A DNA stretch of 64,000 nucleotides from Hyphomicrobiales bacterium (GCA_021775425.1 JAJFHX010000004.1:186001-250000); one strand, 5' to 3'. Shown: positions 26,559 through 36,867, counted from the first letter of the stretch. Program-made: numbers and translations. Notes: generated from the letters alone by a model not told the origin.

Positions 26559-29500
26559 ATATGTCGACCTGGGCTATCCGTCATCCTGTGCCATCGCTGG
26601 CGTTATTTATGGTTCTCTGCATTGTTGGTGTGGTGAGTTTTGTGCGTTTGCCGGTGACGCAATTTCCGAACATTGATCTGCCGATTATTACCGTGACGAT
26701 CACACAATCAGGCGCGGCGCCTTCTGAGGTGGCCAGCCAGATTATCAAGCCGGTTGAATCTTCCGTTTCTGATGTCACGGGGGTGAAACATGTGACATCA
26801 ACGGCCACCGAAGGCGTGGCCAGCATCACCATTGAATTTGAACTTGAAACGGATAGTGACAGGGCTCTCAATGATGTGAAGGATGCTGTTGCTTCGGCGC
26901 GAGATGAACTGCCTGAGAGCATTACCGAGCCGCTGATCAAGCGGGTGGATGTGACCGGGCTGCCTATTTTAACCTATGCGGTTTCTGACCCGACACGAAC
27001 CATTGAAGAGCTTTCCTATTTCATTGATGATGTGGTGGCGCGTGATATTCAAAGTGTTAAAGGGGTTGGTAAAGTCACCCGGATTGGCGGCGCTGACCGG
27101 GCTATTCAAGTGGAGCTGAAACCTGATCGATTGCTGGCACTTGGCATCACGGCTTCAGATGTGAATGACCAATTGAGACAAATTAACATTGACCTTGGTG
27201 GTGGTAGCGGAGACCTGGCCGGGCAGGAATACAGCATCAGAGTACTTGGCAGCGCGAAAACAATTGAGAAACTTGCGGCAACGCCGCTAACTATGAAAAG
27301 CGGTAAAACGGTTCGGCTTGATCAAATCGGTGTTGTTTCTGACGGGTCTTCAGAAGCGACGACATTTGCACTTTATAACGGGCAGCCGGTTGTTGCTTTT
27401 GGTGTGTTTCGCTCGACCGGGGCGAGTGATCTGGTTGCGGCTGAAAATGCACGCGAGAAGCTGACTAAATTCAAAGATGAATACCCCAATGTCCGCTTTT
27501 CGCTGATTGATAACGCGACCGTTTATACCGAAGGCAATTTTGAGAGCGCGATGGAGACGCTTTATGAAGGGGCGGCGCTGGCGATTATTGTTGTGTTTAT
27601 TTTTCTTCGCAACTGGCGGGCAACCATTATCACTTCGATTGCATTGCCGCTTTCGATTATTCCGACCTTTTTTGTGATGGATATGCTTGGGTTTTCGCTT
27701 AACACGGTTAGTCTGCTTGGCATTACGCTGGTGACGGGCATTCTGGTTGATGATGCGATTGTGGAGATTGAGAATATTGTCCGGCATATTCATATGGGTA
27801 AGCCGGCTTATGAAGCCTCTGAAGAAGCGGCGAACGAAATTGGCCTGACTGTGATTGCGATCAGCTTTACGATTGTTGCGGTGTTTGCGCCAGTGAGCTT
27901 TATGAGCGGGATTGCCGGTCAGTATTTTAAACAATTTGGCTTAACGGTTGCCGTTGCTGTTCTGTTTTCTCTACTGGTTGCGCGTTTGATTACGCCGATG
28001 ATGGCGGCTTATTTCCTTAAGGATATGCCTGATCATGTGGCGGAGGAAGACGGCCTCATGATGCGTTACTACATGCGCATTTTAAAATGGACGCTCAAAC
28101 ACAGGGGTGTCACCTTATTACTCGGATTGTTTATTTTTGCGTTTTCGATTTTTTCAGCAACATTGCTGCCAACGGAATTTGTGCCGGCGTCTGACAAGGG
28201 GCGGACATCCGTTTCAATTGAATTACCGCCGGGATCGAAACTGGCTGAAACACGCGAAGTGGCGCGCAACATCACCGAGATTGTCAGCCAGATTCCTGAA
28301 GTGCAAAATGTGTTTGTTGATGGCTCATCCGGCAGTGATGTGAAGGCAACGATTAACATTAATTTTGGCCAAAAAAATACCCGTGACCGGTCTTCATTTG
28401 AAATTCAACGGGAGGTCAAGCGGTTACTGGCTGGTATTCCTGATGTGAAGCTGAATGTGCTGAATGAAAACGGCACCAGAGATTTGTCTATCAGTGTGCT
28501 TGGCGACACAGAAGAAAGTGCCGCTCGTGCGGCAACTGAACTGGCCAAGCAAATGAACGGCATTAAAGACCTGCAACATGCTTCAACCAAGGCTTCACTG
28601 GCGCGGCCAGAAATTCAGATTACGCCCAAGCCGGAACTTGCAGCTGAACTTGGCATTACCGCTGTTACTTTATCAAACACCATTCGCATTGCGACTATTG
28701 GTGACAGTGTGACGAAAGTTGCCAAGTTCAATACGGGTGAGCGGCAAATTCCGATTATTGTGAAAATTGAAGAAGAGGCGCGCAATGATCTCTTTAAAAT
28801 GGCGGGTTTGCGGATCCCCAGCACAACTGGCAAATCTGTTCCTTTAAGTGTTGTGGCGGATGTTGCACTTTCAACCGGGCCAAGTTCGATTGAGCGTTAT
28901 GACCGGCAATACCGGACAACAGTTGAGGCTGACCTGACGCCAAATGGCCTGCTTGGCCCGGCGACAGAGGCTGTTAGTAAATTACCGATTGCTAAAAACA
29001 TGCCTGATGGCACGTCCATCCAAAGTGCGGGTGACGCTGAAGTTATGGGAGAGGTGTTCACCAGTTTCGGGCTTGCTATGGGGGCGGGGGTGATGCTTGT
29101 TTATGTGGTGCTGGTTCTGTTATTTTCGAGCTTTATCACGCCTGTGACCATTCTTCTTTCTTTACCTCTGGCGATTGGCGGGGCGATTTTTGCGCTATAT
29201 CTCAATGGCTCGGCGATTGGGCTTTCTGTTGTCATCGGTTTTTTGATGCTGATGGGGATTGTGACAAAAAATGCGATCATGCTGGTTGAATTTGCGCTTG
29301 AAGCCATGAAAGATGGCACCCATAAACATGAAGCTATGCTGGATGCTGGCCACAAACGGGCGCGGCCAATTATTATGACGACCATTGCGATGACGGCCGG
29401 CATGGTGCCGAGTGCGCTTGCATTTGGAACCGGGGGTGAATTTCGCGCGCCGATGGCAATTGCTGTGATTGGCGGATTGTTATTATCAACGATGCTTTCG

Positions 29501-29611
29501 CTGTTGTTTGTGCCTTCTTTGTTTAGCGTGATGAACGGCTTTAAAGACCGTATGCGGCGCAGTCTTGTGACGGTGTTTGGGGCGAACCAGCCAAAAGTGA
29601 AGGCAGAATGA
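26555..29611 (+). CDS. HAE1-type RND efflux pump, inner-membrane subunit
   Basis: 1018 aa, twelve helices with two large periplasmic loops. The TM4 proton-relay acids are in GILVDDAIVEIENI, and the TM10 lysine is in MGIVTKNAIMLVEF. These mark the hydrophobe/amphiphile efflux group, not the metal pumps, and separate it from cusA in this window. The substrate cannot be predicted. It is translationally coupled to the adaptor gene. Confidence 0.93.
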   Translation: MNMSTWAIRHPVPSLALFMVLCIVGVVSFVRLPVTQFPNIDLPIITVTITQSGAAPSEVASQIIKPVESSVSDVTGVKHVTSTATEGVASITIEFELETDSDRALNDVKDAVASARDELPESITEPLIKRVDVTGLPILTYAVSDPTRTIEELSYFIDDVVARDIQSVKGVGKVTRIGGADRAIQVELKPDRLLALGITASDVNDQLRQINIDLGGGSGDLAGQEYSIRVLGSAKTIEKLAATPLTMKSGKTVRLDQIGVVSDGSSEATTFALYNGQPVVAFGVFRSTGASDLVAAENAREKLTKFKDEYPNVRFSLIDNATVYTEGNFESAMETLYEGAALAIIVVFIFLRNWRATIITSIALPLSIIPTFFVMDMLGFSLNTVSLLGITLVTGILVDDAIVEIENIVRHIHMGKPAYEASEEAANEIGLTVIAISFTIVAVFAPVSFMSGIAGQYFKQFGLTVAVAVLFSLLVARLITPMMAAYFLKDMPDHVAEEDGLMMRYYMRILKWTLKHRGVTLLLGLFIFAFSIFSATLLPTEFVPASDKGRTSVSIELPPGSKLAETREVARNITEIVSQIPEVQNVFVDGSSGSDVKATININFGQKNTRDRSSFEIQREVKRLLAGIPDVKLNVLNENGTRDLSISVLGDTEESAARAATELAKQMNGIKDLQHASTKASLARPEIQITPKPELAAELGITAVTLSNTIRIATIGDSVTKVAKFNTGERQIPIIVKIEEEARNDLFKMAGLRIPSTTGKSVPLSVVADVALSTGPSSIERYDRQYRTTVEADLTPNGLLGPATEAVSKLPIAKNMPDGTSIQSAGDAEVMGEVFTSFGLAMGAGVMLVYVVLVLLFSSFITPVTILLSLPLAIGGAIFALYLNGSAIGLSVVIGFLMLMGIVTKNAIMLVEFALEAMKDGTHKHEAMLDAGHKRARPIIMTTIAMTAGMVPSALAFGTGGEFRAPMAIAVIGGLLLSTMLSLLFVPSLFSVMNGFKDRMRRSLVTVFGANQPKVKAE

Positions 29612-29662
29612 GAGGTATTCGCACCATTTTCATGTATCTAACTTTCATGCAGGAGACATTAA

Positions 29663-30070
29663 ATGTCACAATCAGATGAGTGCCATACAGGTGGATGTTT
29701 GTGCGGTGCGGTGCGGTTTCAGGCTCAAGGAGAGCCGGTTAACATTCGGGCCTGTCATTGCCGTTTATGCCAGTTGACAATGGGCGCACCTTTTTTTGCA
29801 CGTGCCCTTTTCAGTCAGGCTGATGTTGAGGTGAGCGGCCCAATAAGTGAACACAATTCTTCGGATGCACTTTCGCGGGTGTTTTGCAGCAAATGCGGTT
29901 CAACACTGTTTGCCAAACGAGCCAATGGCACATTTATGGGAATTGCCCTCACAGCATTTGACGAACGAAATCTTTTTGAGCCAACTGAGCATATCTGGAT
30001 TACGGAAAAGGTAAATTGGCTGAAACTGGATGATGGATTACCGCAATACCCTGAAAAAGCGCCGGAGTGA
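29663..30070 (+). CDS. GFA (glutathione-dependent formaldehyde-activating-like) domain protein
   Basis: 135 aa with a clear ribosome binding site (AGGAG). Zinc-binding cysteines appear in the GFA order: CLCGAVRF, CHCRLCQ and FCSKCGS. Family members bind zinc and sometimes glutathione; most have no proven activity. It stands alone, converging on the GhrA gene. Confidence 0.9.
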   Translation: MSQSDECHTGGCLCGAVRFQAQGEPVNIRACHCRLCQLTMGAPFFARALFSQADVEVSGPISEHNSSDALSRVFCSKCGSTLFAKRANGTFMGIALTAFDERNLFEPTEHIWITEKVNWLKLDDGLPQYPEKAPE

Positions 30071-30094
30071 GGCAGCCTCAAACCGGCGGGCTGA

Positions 30095-31063
30095 TCAATA
30101 ACCTTTCGTGCGATCCACCACCGGCGGGAGGGTGCCTGTCTTTAGATAGGTTCTGACATTGTTGACGGCGACTTTTGAGGCGGTTGTTTTATTCGTTGGA
30201 GCTGAGATGTGTGGCAGGATCGTGATTGACGGATGCGACCAGAGCGGGCTTTCAACTGGCAAAGGTTCAACCTCAAACACATCCAGCACTGCATGTTTCA
30301 GATGCCCGCACTCCAGCGCTTCACTCAAGGCGGTATCGTCAACAATTGGCCCTCTTGCAAAATTGATGAGCGAGGCCCCTTTGGGCATAAGCTGGAGCCT
30401 TTCCTCGTTGATAAGACCCGCCGTTTCATCTGTTAGTGGCAGCAGGATGATTAGGATGTTTGAGCGTTTTAGTATTTCCTGCAACCCGTCGTCGCCGTAG
30501 AGACAGTTAAATTCCGGGAGTTTTTTTTTGCTGCGGCTCCATCCCAGAACATTAAACTGGTTTTGTTTTAGTTTGAGGGCGGCTTTCTCGCCCAACAATC
30601 CTAGCCCGAGGATGCCGATTGTCTGCTGCTCGGGCAAGGGTGCGTCATAGCCCTGCCAGTGTCGTTCTGTTTGTTGTTTTCTGTAAAGTGGCATGTCCCG
30701 GTGGAGATAGAGTGTCCATGCAAGGGCGGCTTCTGCCATGGTGGCGGCGAGTTGCGGATCTGTCATGCGGGCGATGCTAACAGACTGATCGAGATTTTTC
30801 ACCATATGCTCAACACCAGCCCAGAGGCTTTGCACCCATTTTAAGTTGGGCAATTGCCTGAGAGCTTCCGGATTTGGATTCGCGACAATGGCGACTTCTG
30901 TTTCGCTCACTTGTGCCTCGTTCAATTCGGTGAAAGGCACGATTTTGATGATTTGCTCATGTTGCGCCTCATCAATGTTTTTAGCGGCCTCATTTAAGGC
31001 TGAGAGCCAGGCGCTCTGCTCGGTAATTGATGTGGAGGTGATGAGCGGTATAAACTGGCTCAT
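30095..31063 (-). CDS. ghrA: Glyoxylate/hydroxypyruvate reductase A-like D-2-hydroxyacid dehydrogenase
   Basis: 322 aa. The NAD(P)-binding motif GILGLGLLGEKAALKLKQ is near residue 150. The catalytic residues lie in NFARGPIVDD (Arg), the Glu of FEVEPLPVESPLW and the His of ILPHISAPT. It reduces glyoxylate or hydroxypyruvate. It overlaps the upstream VOC gene by 4 nt, forming a two-gene operon. Confidence 0.88.
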   Translation of the reverse strand: MSQFIPLITSTSITEQSAWLSALNEAAKNIDEAQHEQIIKIVPFTELNEAQVSETEVAIVANPNPEALRQLPNLKWVQSLWAGVEHMVKNLDQSVSIARMTDPQLAATMAEAALAWTLYLHRDMPLYRKQQTERHWQGYDAPLPEQQTIGILGLGLLGEKAALKLKQNQFNVLGWSRSKKKLPEFNCLYGDDGLQEILKRSNILIILLPLTDETAGLINEERLQLMPKGASLINFARGPIVDDTALSEALECGHLKHAVLDVFEVEPLPVESPLWSHPSITILPHISAPTNKTTASKVAVNNVRTYLKTGTLPPVVDRTKGY

Positions 31064-31473
31064 GAAGCATAAACACTGTCAAAGTCTTTAAATCCTTTGA
31101 CTTCAATCGGATTGCCAGACGGGTCATTAAAGAACATGGTACTTTGCTCGCCCGGTTCTCCTGCAAAGCGGGTTGTTGGTGCAATGATAAATTCAAGGTC
31201 GCTGTTCGTCAGCCTTTCAGCGAGTTCATCCCAGCTTTGTTTGGGAAGGATCACCCCGAGGTGAGGCATCGGCACCATATGCTCTCCGACATGGCCGGTT
31301 TTGGCTGTTGCAAATGGTTCCCCCAAATGCAGTGAAATCTGGTGGCCGAAAAAGCTGAAATCAACCCAGGTCTCCGTGCTTCTGCCCTCAGTACAGCCGA
31401 GCAAATCGCCATAAAATGCGCGGGCCTCATCCAGGTCTTTAACATGATAGGCAAGGTGAAACAGGGATTGCAT
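31060..31473 (-). CDS. VOC (glyoxalase/dioxygenase superfamily) protein
   Basis: 137 aa, two beta-alpha-beta-beta-beta modules. FHLAYHVKDLDEARAFYGDLLGC opens the first, and MFFNDPSGNPIEVKGF gives the C-terminal metal-binding Glu. Similar proteins are annotated as dioxygenases or glyoxalases without proven substrates. Cotranscribed with ghrA by a 4-nt overlap. Confidence 0.85.
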   Translation of the reverse strand: MQSLFHLAYHVKDLDEARAFYGDLLGCTEGRSTETWVDFSFFGHQISLHLGEPFATAKTGHVGEHMVPMPHLGVILPKQSWDELAERLTNSDLEFIIAPTTRFAGEPGEQSTMFFNDPSGNPIEVKGFKDFDSVYAS

Positions 31474-31611
31474 GGTTTTCTCCGTATTTTAATCTGACTG
31501 TTATTCAATGGATTATAAATTTCATTTTTGCGTTGGGCAAATTCTGATTGTGACTGTCTAATAGAGGCTCTTTTATTGAACCATACCGGCTGTTGTGTCT
31601 CTTAAATGAGG

Positions 31612-33036
31612 TCAGTTGACTTTAAACCAGGTGCTCATGCCGGCGGCGGCGTGTTCAAGCATATGACAATGAAGCAGCCATTTGCCCGGGTTGTCTGCCA
31701 CAAAGGCGATTTTGACCGTCTCATTGCGTTTGATCAGAAAGGTATCGCGCCAGGGATTTTCGCCCTCTAATTTTTTAGCGCTGTGTTCAATGATCTGAAA
31801 GTGATGACCATGCATATGAATGGCGTGTGAAAAGGCGGTGTTGTTTTTCACATTTATGGTGATGGTTTCATTGCGATCAGCTTGAAAATAAGGGTCTTTG
31901 GCCAGATTGGCGACGCCGTTGAAAGCCCAGACCTGTTTCGTTTTGCGGATATCTTCGCGGCTGAGTTTTTTACCTTTATGGACCATTTCCAGCATTTTGC
32001 CATCCTTGCCCATCATGCCCATGGCGCCGCCTGTCATATCAAGGGTAAGATTTTTGGCTGATGTTAAATCCGGAGTGGGCAGAGAGTTCTCTGTTAATAC
32101 TGGCAGGCTGGCGGGTTTTTGCTCATTGCCCGAAACGGTGAATTGCGCAAATGATAGTGGTTCCTCGGATGAAATTTCTTCAAGATTAATTGTGCCTTGC
32201 TCCGTTGGCGTTATGGCCAGATCTACCCTTTGGGCCGGGGCAATTTCAAGGGGAGAAAGTAATTCAGTTTGTGGTTGCTTTAGAGACTGGCCATCATAAG
32301 CGATGATTTTAGCGCCGGGTAAATTCGGGTTGAGGCGAAGAATACGGGCGTTCGACGCGTTTATCAGACGAAGCCTGTATGCCTCGCCGGTTTTCAAAGT
32401 AAAATCTGGTCGGCTTTGCCCGTTAATGGTGAGCCAGTTGCCAAGGCGGCCAGCATGGCTCCAGTCGCGAAGAGCGCCCAGACTATTCAGATCAAGCTTG
32501 CCCTCTTTATCAAGGCGCCAGTCATCCATCATCAAGGTGATGTCGTGATCCTTATCAAACAAAGGTGTATCTTCATCAATGATGAGCGGGCCATAGAGCC
32601 CCCTTGCGACCTGTTTCCAGCTTTGAAAATGGGCATGATACCAGTAGGTGCCCGCGTCTGGTGCTATGAAATCATATTCAAAGGTTTCGCCCTCATTGAC
32701 GCGGCGTTGGGTCAGGTCTGGCACGCCATCCATTTTGTTATCAATTCGAATGCCATGCCAGTGGATGGTTGTTGGCTCTTTCAATTGATTGATGAGCCTG
32801 ACTTTCACTCGCTCACCGCGCTTTATGCGAATTTCGGGGCCAGGTGTATTGCCGTTATATGTCCAGAGTTCTGAACTGGCTGGCGTTTCGGGGTCAAATT
32901 CTTTTTTTGCTGGTCTGGTGATGATTTCAAGGAAACCGTCACTTGCTTTGGCGAACGAGATGTGAGGAAAAGCCAACATGGTTGCTGATGCACTGAAGAC
33001 TTTAAGAGCCTCTCTTCTGTTGAGACCTTTTGCCAT
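31612..33036 (-). CDS. Multicopper oxidase (CueO/CopA-like), Tat-exported
   Basis: About 474 aa from the ATG at 33036 (AAGGA at 6 nt); an in-frame ATG at 33054 has poorer spacing. A twin-arginine signal NRREALKVFSASA precedes a hydrophobic stretch. All four copper-binding His motifs are present: HWHGIRID, WYHAHFQSW, HAIHMHGHHF and HCHMLEHAAAGM. A short Met segment (MTGGAMGMMGKDGKMLEM) before the last cupredoxin domain resembles the Cu(I)-binding inserts of CueO. It probably oxidises periplasmic Cu(I). It is 39 bp downstream of the formyl-THF ligase gene. Confidence 0.9.
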   Translation of the reverse strand: MAKGLNRREALKVFSASATMLAFPHISFAKASDGFLEIITRPAKKEFDPETPASSELWTYNGNTPGPEIRIKRGERVKVRLINQLKEPTTIHWHGIRIDNKMDGVPDLTQRRVNEGETFEYDFIAPDAGTYWYHAHFQSWKQVARGLYGPLIIDEDTPLFDKDHDITLMMDDWRLDKEGKLDLNSLGALRDWSHAGRLGNWLTINGQSRPDFTLKTGEAYRLRLINASNARILRLNPNLPGAKIIAYDGQSLKQPQTELLSPLEIAPAQRVDLAITPTEQGTINLEEISSEEPLSFAQFTVSGNEQKPASLPVLTENSLPTPDLTSAKNLTLDMTGGAMGMMGKDGKMLEMVHKGKKLSREDIRKTKQVWAFNGVANLAKDPYFQADRNETITINVKNNTAFSHAIHMHGHHFQIIEHSAKKLEGENPWRDTFLIKRNETVKIAFVADNPGKWLLHCHMLEHAAAGMSTWFKVN

Positions 33037-33075
33037 TTCTTTTTCCTTACCCATCTGTTGTGTCTTCTCCCTTAT

Positions 33076-33687
33076 TTAAAAACGCTTTCCCTCTATTATA
33101 GCCTTTTCAGTGATGATGACATCTAACTTTATATCATGGGGTTCTGGGTGGATCGTTGAAAGTTCAGCGGCTGAGTGAGCAATGCCTATGACGTGTGGTT
33201 TTTGACCTTCTGGCCGTTGTTTGAAGGTTGCGAGGGTCCTGTCAAAATAACCGCCGCCATAGCCAAGTCTGTATAACTGGCGGTCAAAACCAATGGCAGG
33301 GGCCAGAATCACATCTGGTATAACGGGGGTTTCTTTTTCGGGGATGGGAATATTCAGCACGCCTTTTTTCAATGGATCTCCCGGTTGCCATGCCATGAAG
33401 CGGAGGGGGGTATTTTTTTCTGCGACGACTGGCAAGGCCATCCTTGTTCCTTCTGAGGCTATGTTTTTCATCAATGGCCTCAGGTCGGGCTCTCCTTTAA
33501 AGGGCCAGTAAAAACTAATGATATCAATATTTTCCAGATGAGACAGATGGTTAAGAAGATTTTTTTGAATGGCGGTTGAGAGTTGCTGACAATCTTCCTG
33601 AGCAAGAGATTGTCTTTTCTCGAGGTTTTGTTGCCTATGTAGCTTTTTCCATTGTTTTGGGCTGAACTCTGCCGGGTTTTGTTTCAA
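33076..33687 (-). CDS. fau: 5-formyltetrahydrofolate cyclo-ligase
   Basis: 203 aa. It converts 5-formyl-THF to methenyl-THF with ATP. PFKGEPDLRPLM, FDRQLYRLGYGGGYFDRTLA and GIAHSAAE are conserved family blocks; the GYGGGYFDR loop binds ATP. In many Alphaproteobacteria fau lies next to zapA and 6S RNA, but only 160 bp separate it from the GGDEF-EAL gene here and no 6S RNA-like fold was recognised. Confidence 0.9.
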   Translation of the reverse strand: MKQNPAEFSPKQWKKLHRQQNLEKRQSLAQEDCQQLSTAIQKNLLNHLSHLENIDIISFYWPFKGEPDLRPLMKNIASEGTRMALPVVAEKNTPLRFMAWQPGDPLKKGVLNIPIPEKETPVIPDVILAPAIGFDRQLYRLGYGGGYFDRTLATFKQRPEGQKPHVIGIAHSAAELSTIHPEPHDIKLDVIITEKAIIEGKRF

Positions 33688-33850
33688 ACTGGTTTCCCAT
33701 TTATTTTATATGGTTGCTTTAATATGGTTCTTAAATGCATATTAAAACATGAGGGAATTCATTGAAACAATAATTCTCAATCATTCAGGAAAATGGCGTG
33801 AGGTGCGGCGCAGATATTTTGAGTGTGATGATTAAACTCTGTACGCCTGA

Positions 33851-35824
33851 TTAGCCAATGGCCAATCTTGGTTGCATGGATGGGATTTCGTTCTGCATAT
33901 ATTTCAGCGCGTCTGCTTCATTCAGAGGCTGGCTGAAATAATAACCCTGGATGATGTTCAGGCCCATTTCTGTTAACAGATCGATCTGTTCTTTAGTTTC
34001 AACACCTTCAACAACACATTCCAGATTAAGGTTGCGGCACAGGTCGGCGATGGTGCGAACAATGTCTCTTGTGGCCTTGCTGGTTTCAATATCAAGGATG
34101 AAGCTTCGGTCAATTTTTAATTTGTCAATCGGCATCCGCTGAATGTAACTCAGGCTGGAATAACCGGTGCCGAAATCATCGAGTGCTATTTTGCAGCCCA
34201 GCTGACGGAAGAGGTTCAGACCTTCAAGGGCGCGGTTATAATCCTGCATCACTGCCGTTTCAGTGATTTCAAGTGTGATGCGCTTTGGTGAAACACCTGA
34301 TTTTTTGATGATAGTCAGCAGTTTCAAAGTTGATTCATGGGAACACAGATCAAAAGTTGATAGGTTGAATGACACTCTCATATAATCAGGCCATTTGCTG
34401 ACTGTTTCCAGAGTTTTCTTTAACAGAATGGCAGTTAACTGGCTGATCATGCCGGATTGTTCAGCTGAGCGGATGAAAACGTTAGGCGGGATGTTTCCTA
34501 AGATCGGGCTTTCCCATCTGGCGAGAGCTTCAAAGCTCACGGTTTGTAATTCTGCTGAATTCACAACAGGCTGGTAGACAATGTTCAGCTCATTTGTAAG
34601 GTCTGCTTCTCTTAACCGGTGAGCAATTGTGCTGACTTCCCGGATGATCGTTTCATGCTCTTCTGAAAACATGACAACTGTGCCTTTGCAGTTTTGCTTT
34701 GAATAGCAAAGGGCATAATCAGCTCTTTCAAATAATGTGGTTGCTGTTTCACCAGCGGTTGGAAATGTTGCAAACCCGACAGTTCCTGCAACTTTGGCTG
34801 TTCCTTCCTGCATTTCAAATGGAATGCGAAGAATGTTGCAGATCTGATTGCCGATTTCCATCAGTTCCTGCTCAGTGCCGGGATTATTAAAGATGATACC
34901 AAATTCATCACCACCAAGTCTGGCGAGAAATGCATCTTTGTTCAGTGCCTTTTTCAGACGGTCACTGACATCAATAAGTAGCTGGTCACCTACCGGGTGG
35001 CCATATAGATCATTGACCTGTTTAAAGCCGTCAAGATCGAGCATGCCAACAACAAATGGGTCTTTTGAAACTGTACGCATCTGAATTATTTTATTGAGCT
35101 GCGCGAAGAAACTACGACGGTTTGGCAGCATTGTCAGGCTATCAAGATTGGCGAGGCGAACATTTTCGGTGTTCAAAATCTTCATGATTTTGCTTTGTTG
35201 TTCGAGCTTCTGCTGGTTCTCAATCAGGTTTGTAAAATCAAGAGAATAGCGAAACATTACAAACAGCATCGCGCCAACTACCAGAAGAATGTTGACGGAA
35301 ATGGCATTGAAGACCTGCTGGTCGCTTAATGCAAAATAAAAGGCGCCGGGAACCACGACGACGGCTGAGATGATGATCGCAGACTGATACAGATGCATAA
35401 GGCATGTGATGACGCCAATTGATGTCAGGCAGATGAAAAAGGCCGCATGACTGTTGGTATAAGCATCGCCGTAATTCATTAGATTTATGGCCCAGCTTAT
35501 GCAAATCACGCCAATGATGACTGCAAGATAATTGATTGTCTGCAATCGAGATTTGATCTCTCTGTCGGTCAGCGTGTCAATGTCGGTTTTTAAAATCATG
35601 ACAGAACGGTATATTGTCAGCGGCAATAATAACGCTGGTATCAACAAGGAGAGAAAAATAGGGGTGTGACTGAAATGAGTGTAAGACAGGGCCAGCATAT
35701 CAACCATGACTATGCCATACATGATAGGAATTTGCTTTGATAGAGCTTTGTATCTTGCTCTGTTCAGCTCCGGTTTGTCATTTTTTACTTCAAATAACAA
35801 ATTGAAATATTTTTTTATAGACAT
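33851..35824 (-). CDS. Membrane-bound GGDEF-EAL cyclic-di-GMP enzyme
   Basis: 657 aa from the ATG at 35824 (GGGTGAG upstream); a GTG at 35833 is in frame. Residues about 25-200 hold six or so helices with no periplasmic domain. The GGDEF domain has an intact RLGGDEFGIIF active site, but the residue at the I-site Arg position is not Arg and its spacing is off, so product inhibition may be absent. The EAL domain keeps FEALARW, LEITETA, DDFGTGYSSL, EGVETKEQ and QGYYFSQP, so phosphodiesterase activity is expected. Confidence 0.9.
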   Translation of the reverse strand: MSIKKYFNLLFEVKNDKPELNRARYKALSKQIPIMYGIVMVDMLALSYTHFSHTPIFLSLLIPALLLPLTIYRSVMILKTDIDTLTDREIKSRLQTINYLAVIIGVICISWAINLMNYGDAYTNSHAAFFICLTSIGVITCLMHLYQSAIIISAVVVVPGAFYFALSDQQVFNAISVNILLVVGAMLFVMFRYSLDFTNLIENQQKLEQQSKIMKILNTENVRLANLDSLTMLPNRRSFFAQLNKIIQMRTVSKDPFVVGMLDLDGFKQVNDLYGHPVGDQLLIDVSDRLKKALNKDAFLARLGGDEFGIIFNNPGTEQELMEIGNQICNILRIPFEMQEGTAKVAGTVGFATFPTAGETATTLFERADYALCYSKQNCKGTVVMFSEEHETIIREVSTIAHRLREADLTNELNIVYQPVVNSAELQTVSFEALARWESPILGNIPPNVFIRSAEQSGMISQLTAILLKKTLETVSKWPDYMRVSFNLSTFDLCSHESTLKLLTIIKKSGVSPKRITLEITETAVMQDYNRALEGLNLFRQLGCKIALDDFGTGYSSLSYIQRMPIDKLKIDRSFILDIETSKATRDIVRTIADLCRNLNLECVVEGVETKEQIDLLTEMGLNIIQGYYFSQPLNEADALKYMQNEIPSMQPRLAIG

Positions 35825-35958
35825 AATACGCACTCACCCAATACTTGGTAAATGAATAGCAAAAAACACCTAAAGTTTAGTTAAGTGATTGATCTGATCG
35901 TATAATTGCTGAGTTCGTTAAACTTGCCTTTCATTATTCTTGAAACGAGACAAAGTTA

Positions 35959-36867
35959 ATGCTGGAAAGCTGGATTCCGATAACAATTGCTGCCGCTTTT
36001 TTACAGAATTTGCGGTCAGTCTTACAAAAATCACTTAATGGCCAGGTTTCAATGGCGGGTGCTGCATATGCGCGGTTCTTCTATGCCTGGCCCTTTTCTA
36101 TTGTTTATCTCGGTTTGCTGCATCAGGTTGGTGGCTATACGGTCCCTCATGTGAATGGTGAATTTCTGCTCTATGTGACGATGGGCGGCGTCGCTCAGAT
36201 ATTGTTTACTGTTGTGTTGTTGTGGATGTTTACTTTCCGCAGTTTTGCAGTCGGCACGACATTTTCTAAACTGGAGGTTATTTACATCGCCGGGTTTGGC
36301 GCGCTGTTGATGGGTGATTATGTGGGGCCGATTATTGTACTGGCAATTTTCATTGGTTCTGCTGGTACAATCATATTGTCACTTACGGAAACCAAGATCA
36401 GTTTTGCCGGGCTGATACGCGGCATGAAAGAAAAGGCGACGCTTGTCGGGCTTATTTGTGCCGGTTTACTTGGCGCTTCTGTTGTTTGCTTCAGAGCGGC
36501 GTCACTCTCTTTGAATGACCCGTCATTTTTAATGGCGGCTGGTTTTACCCTGATGGTTGCGCTTATTTTTCAAACTGTTTTCATGGGTGTGTGGTTTTTA
36601 TTTTTCAGGCCTCATGAGTTTAAACCTTTACTCATTGAATGGAAGCAAGCCAGCGTGGTTGGCATTGTCGGCATGGTTGGTTCTGTTTGCTGGTTCACCG
36701 CATTTACATTGCAAAATGCTGCATATGTCAGGGCGCTTGGGCAGGTGGAACTGATTTTTACTTTTCTGGCTGGTCTGTTGATCTTCAGGGAAAAAATGAA
36801 GCTTTCAGAATTGCTTGCCATGGCACTGATTGTCATTTCTATTCTGATGATTTTACTGGCTGCCTGA
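35959..36867 (+). CDS. EamA/DMT-superfamily transporter
   Basis: 302 aa, about ten helices in two EamA halves. The N-terminal half starts WIPITIAAAFLQNLRSVLQKSL, and the C-terminal half ends LVELIFTFLAGLLIFREKMKLSE-like (VELIFTFLAGLLIFREK seen). The substrate is unknown; the family exports amino acids, metabolites or sugars. It is divergent from the GGDEF-EAL gene. A palindrome overlaps its stop codon. Confidence 0.85.
   Translation: MLESWIPITIAAAFLQNLRSVLQKSLNGQVSMAGAAYARFFYAWPFSIVYLGLLHQVGGYTVPHVNGEFLLYVTMGGVAQILFTVVLLWMFTFRSFAVGTTFSKLEVIYIAGFGALLMGDYVGPIIVLAIFIGSAGTIILSLTETKISFAGLIRGMKEKATLVGLICAGLLGASVVCFRAASLSLNDPSFLMAAGFTLMVALIFQTVFMGVWFLFFRPHEFKPLLIEWKQASVVGIVGMVGSVCWFTAFTLQNAAYVRALGQVELIFTFLAGLLIFREKMKLSELLAMALIVISILMILLAA

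Noticed and set aside
27350-27934. Long minus-strand frame (194 codons) inside the RND pump gene
   Set aside because: Antisense shadow of a clear 1018-aa pump gene; Lys/Arg/Asn-rich and without family features.
33688-33850. 6S RNA upstream of fau, expected from synteny in Alphaproteobacteria
   Set aside because: The gap is only about 160 bp and shows no long hairpin with a central bulge.
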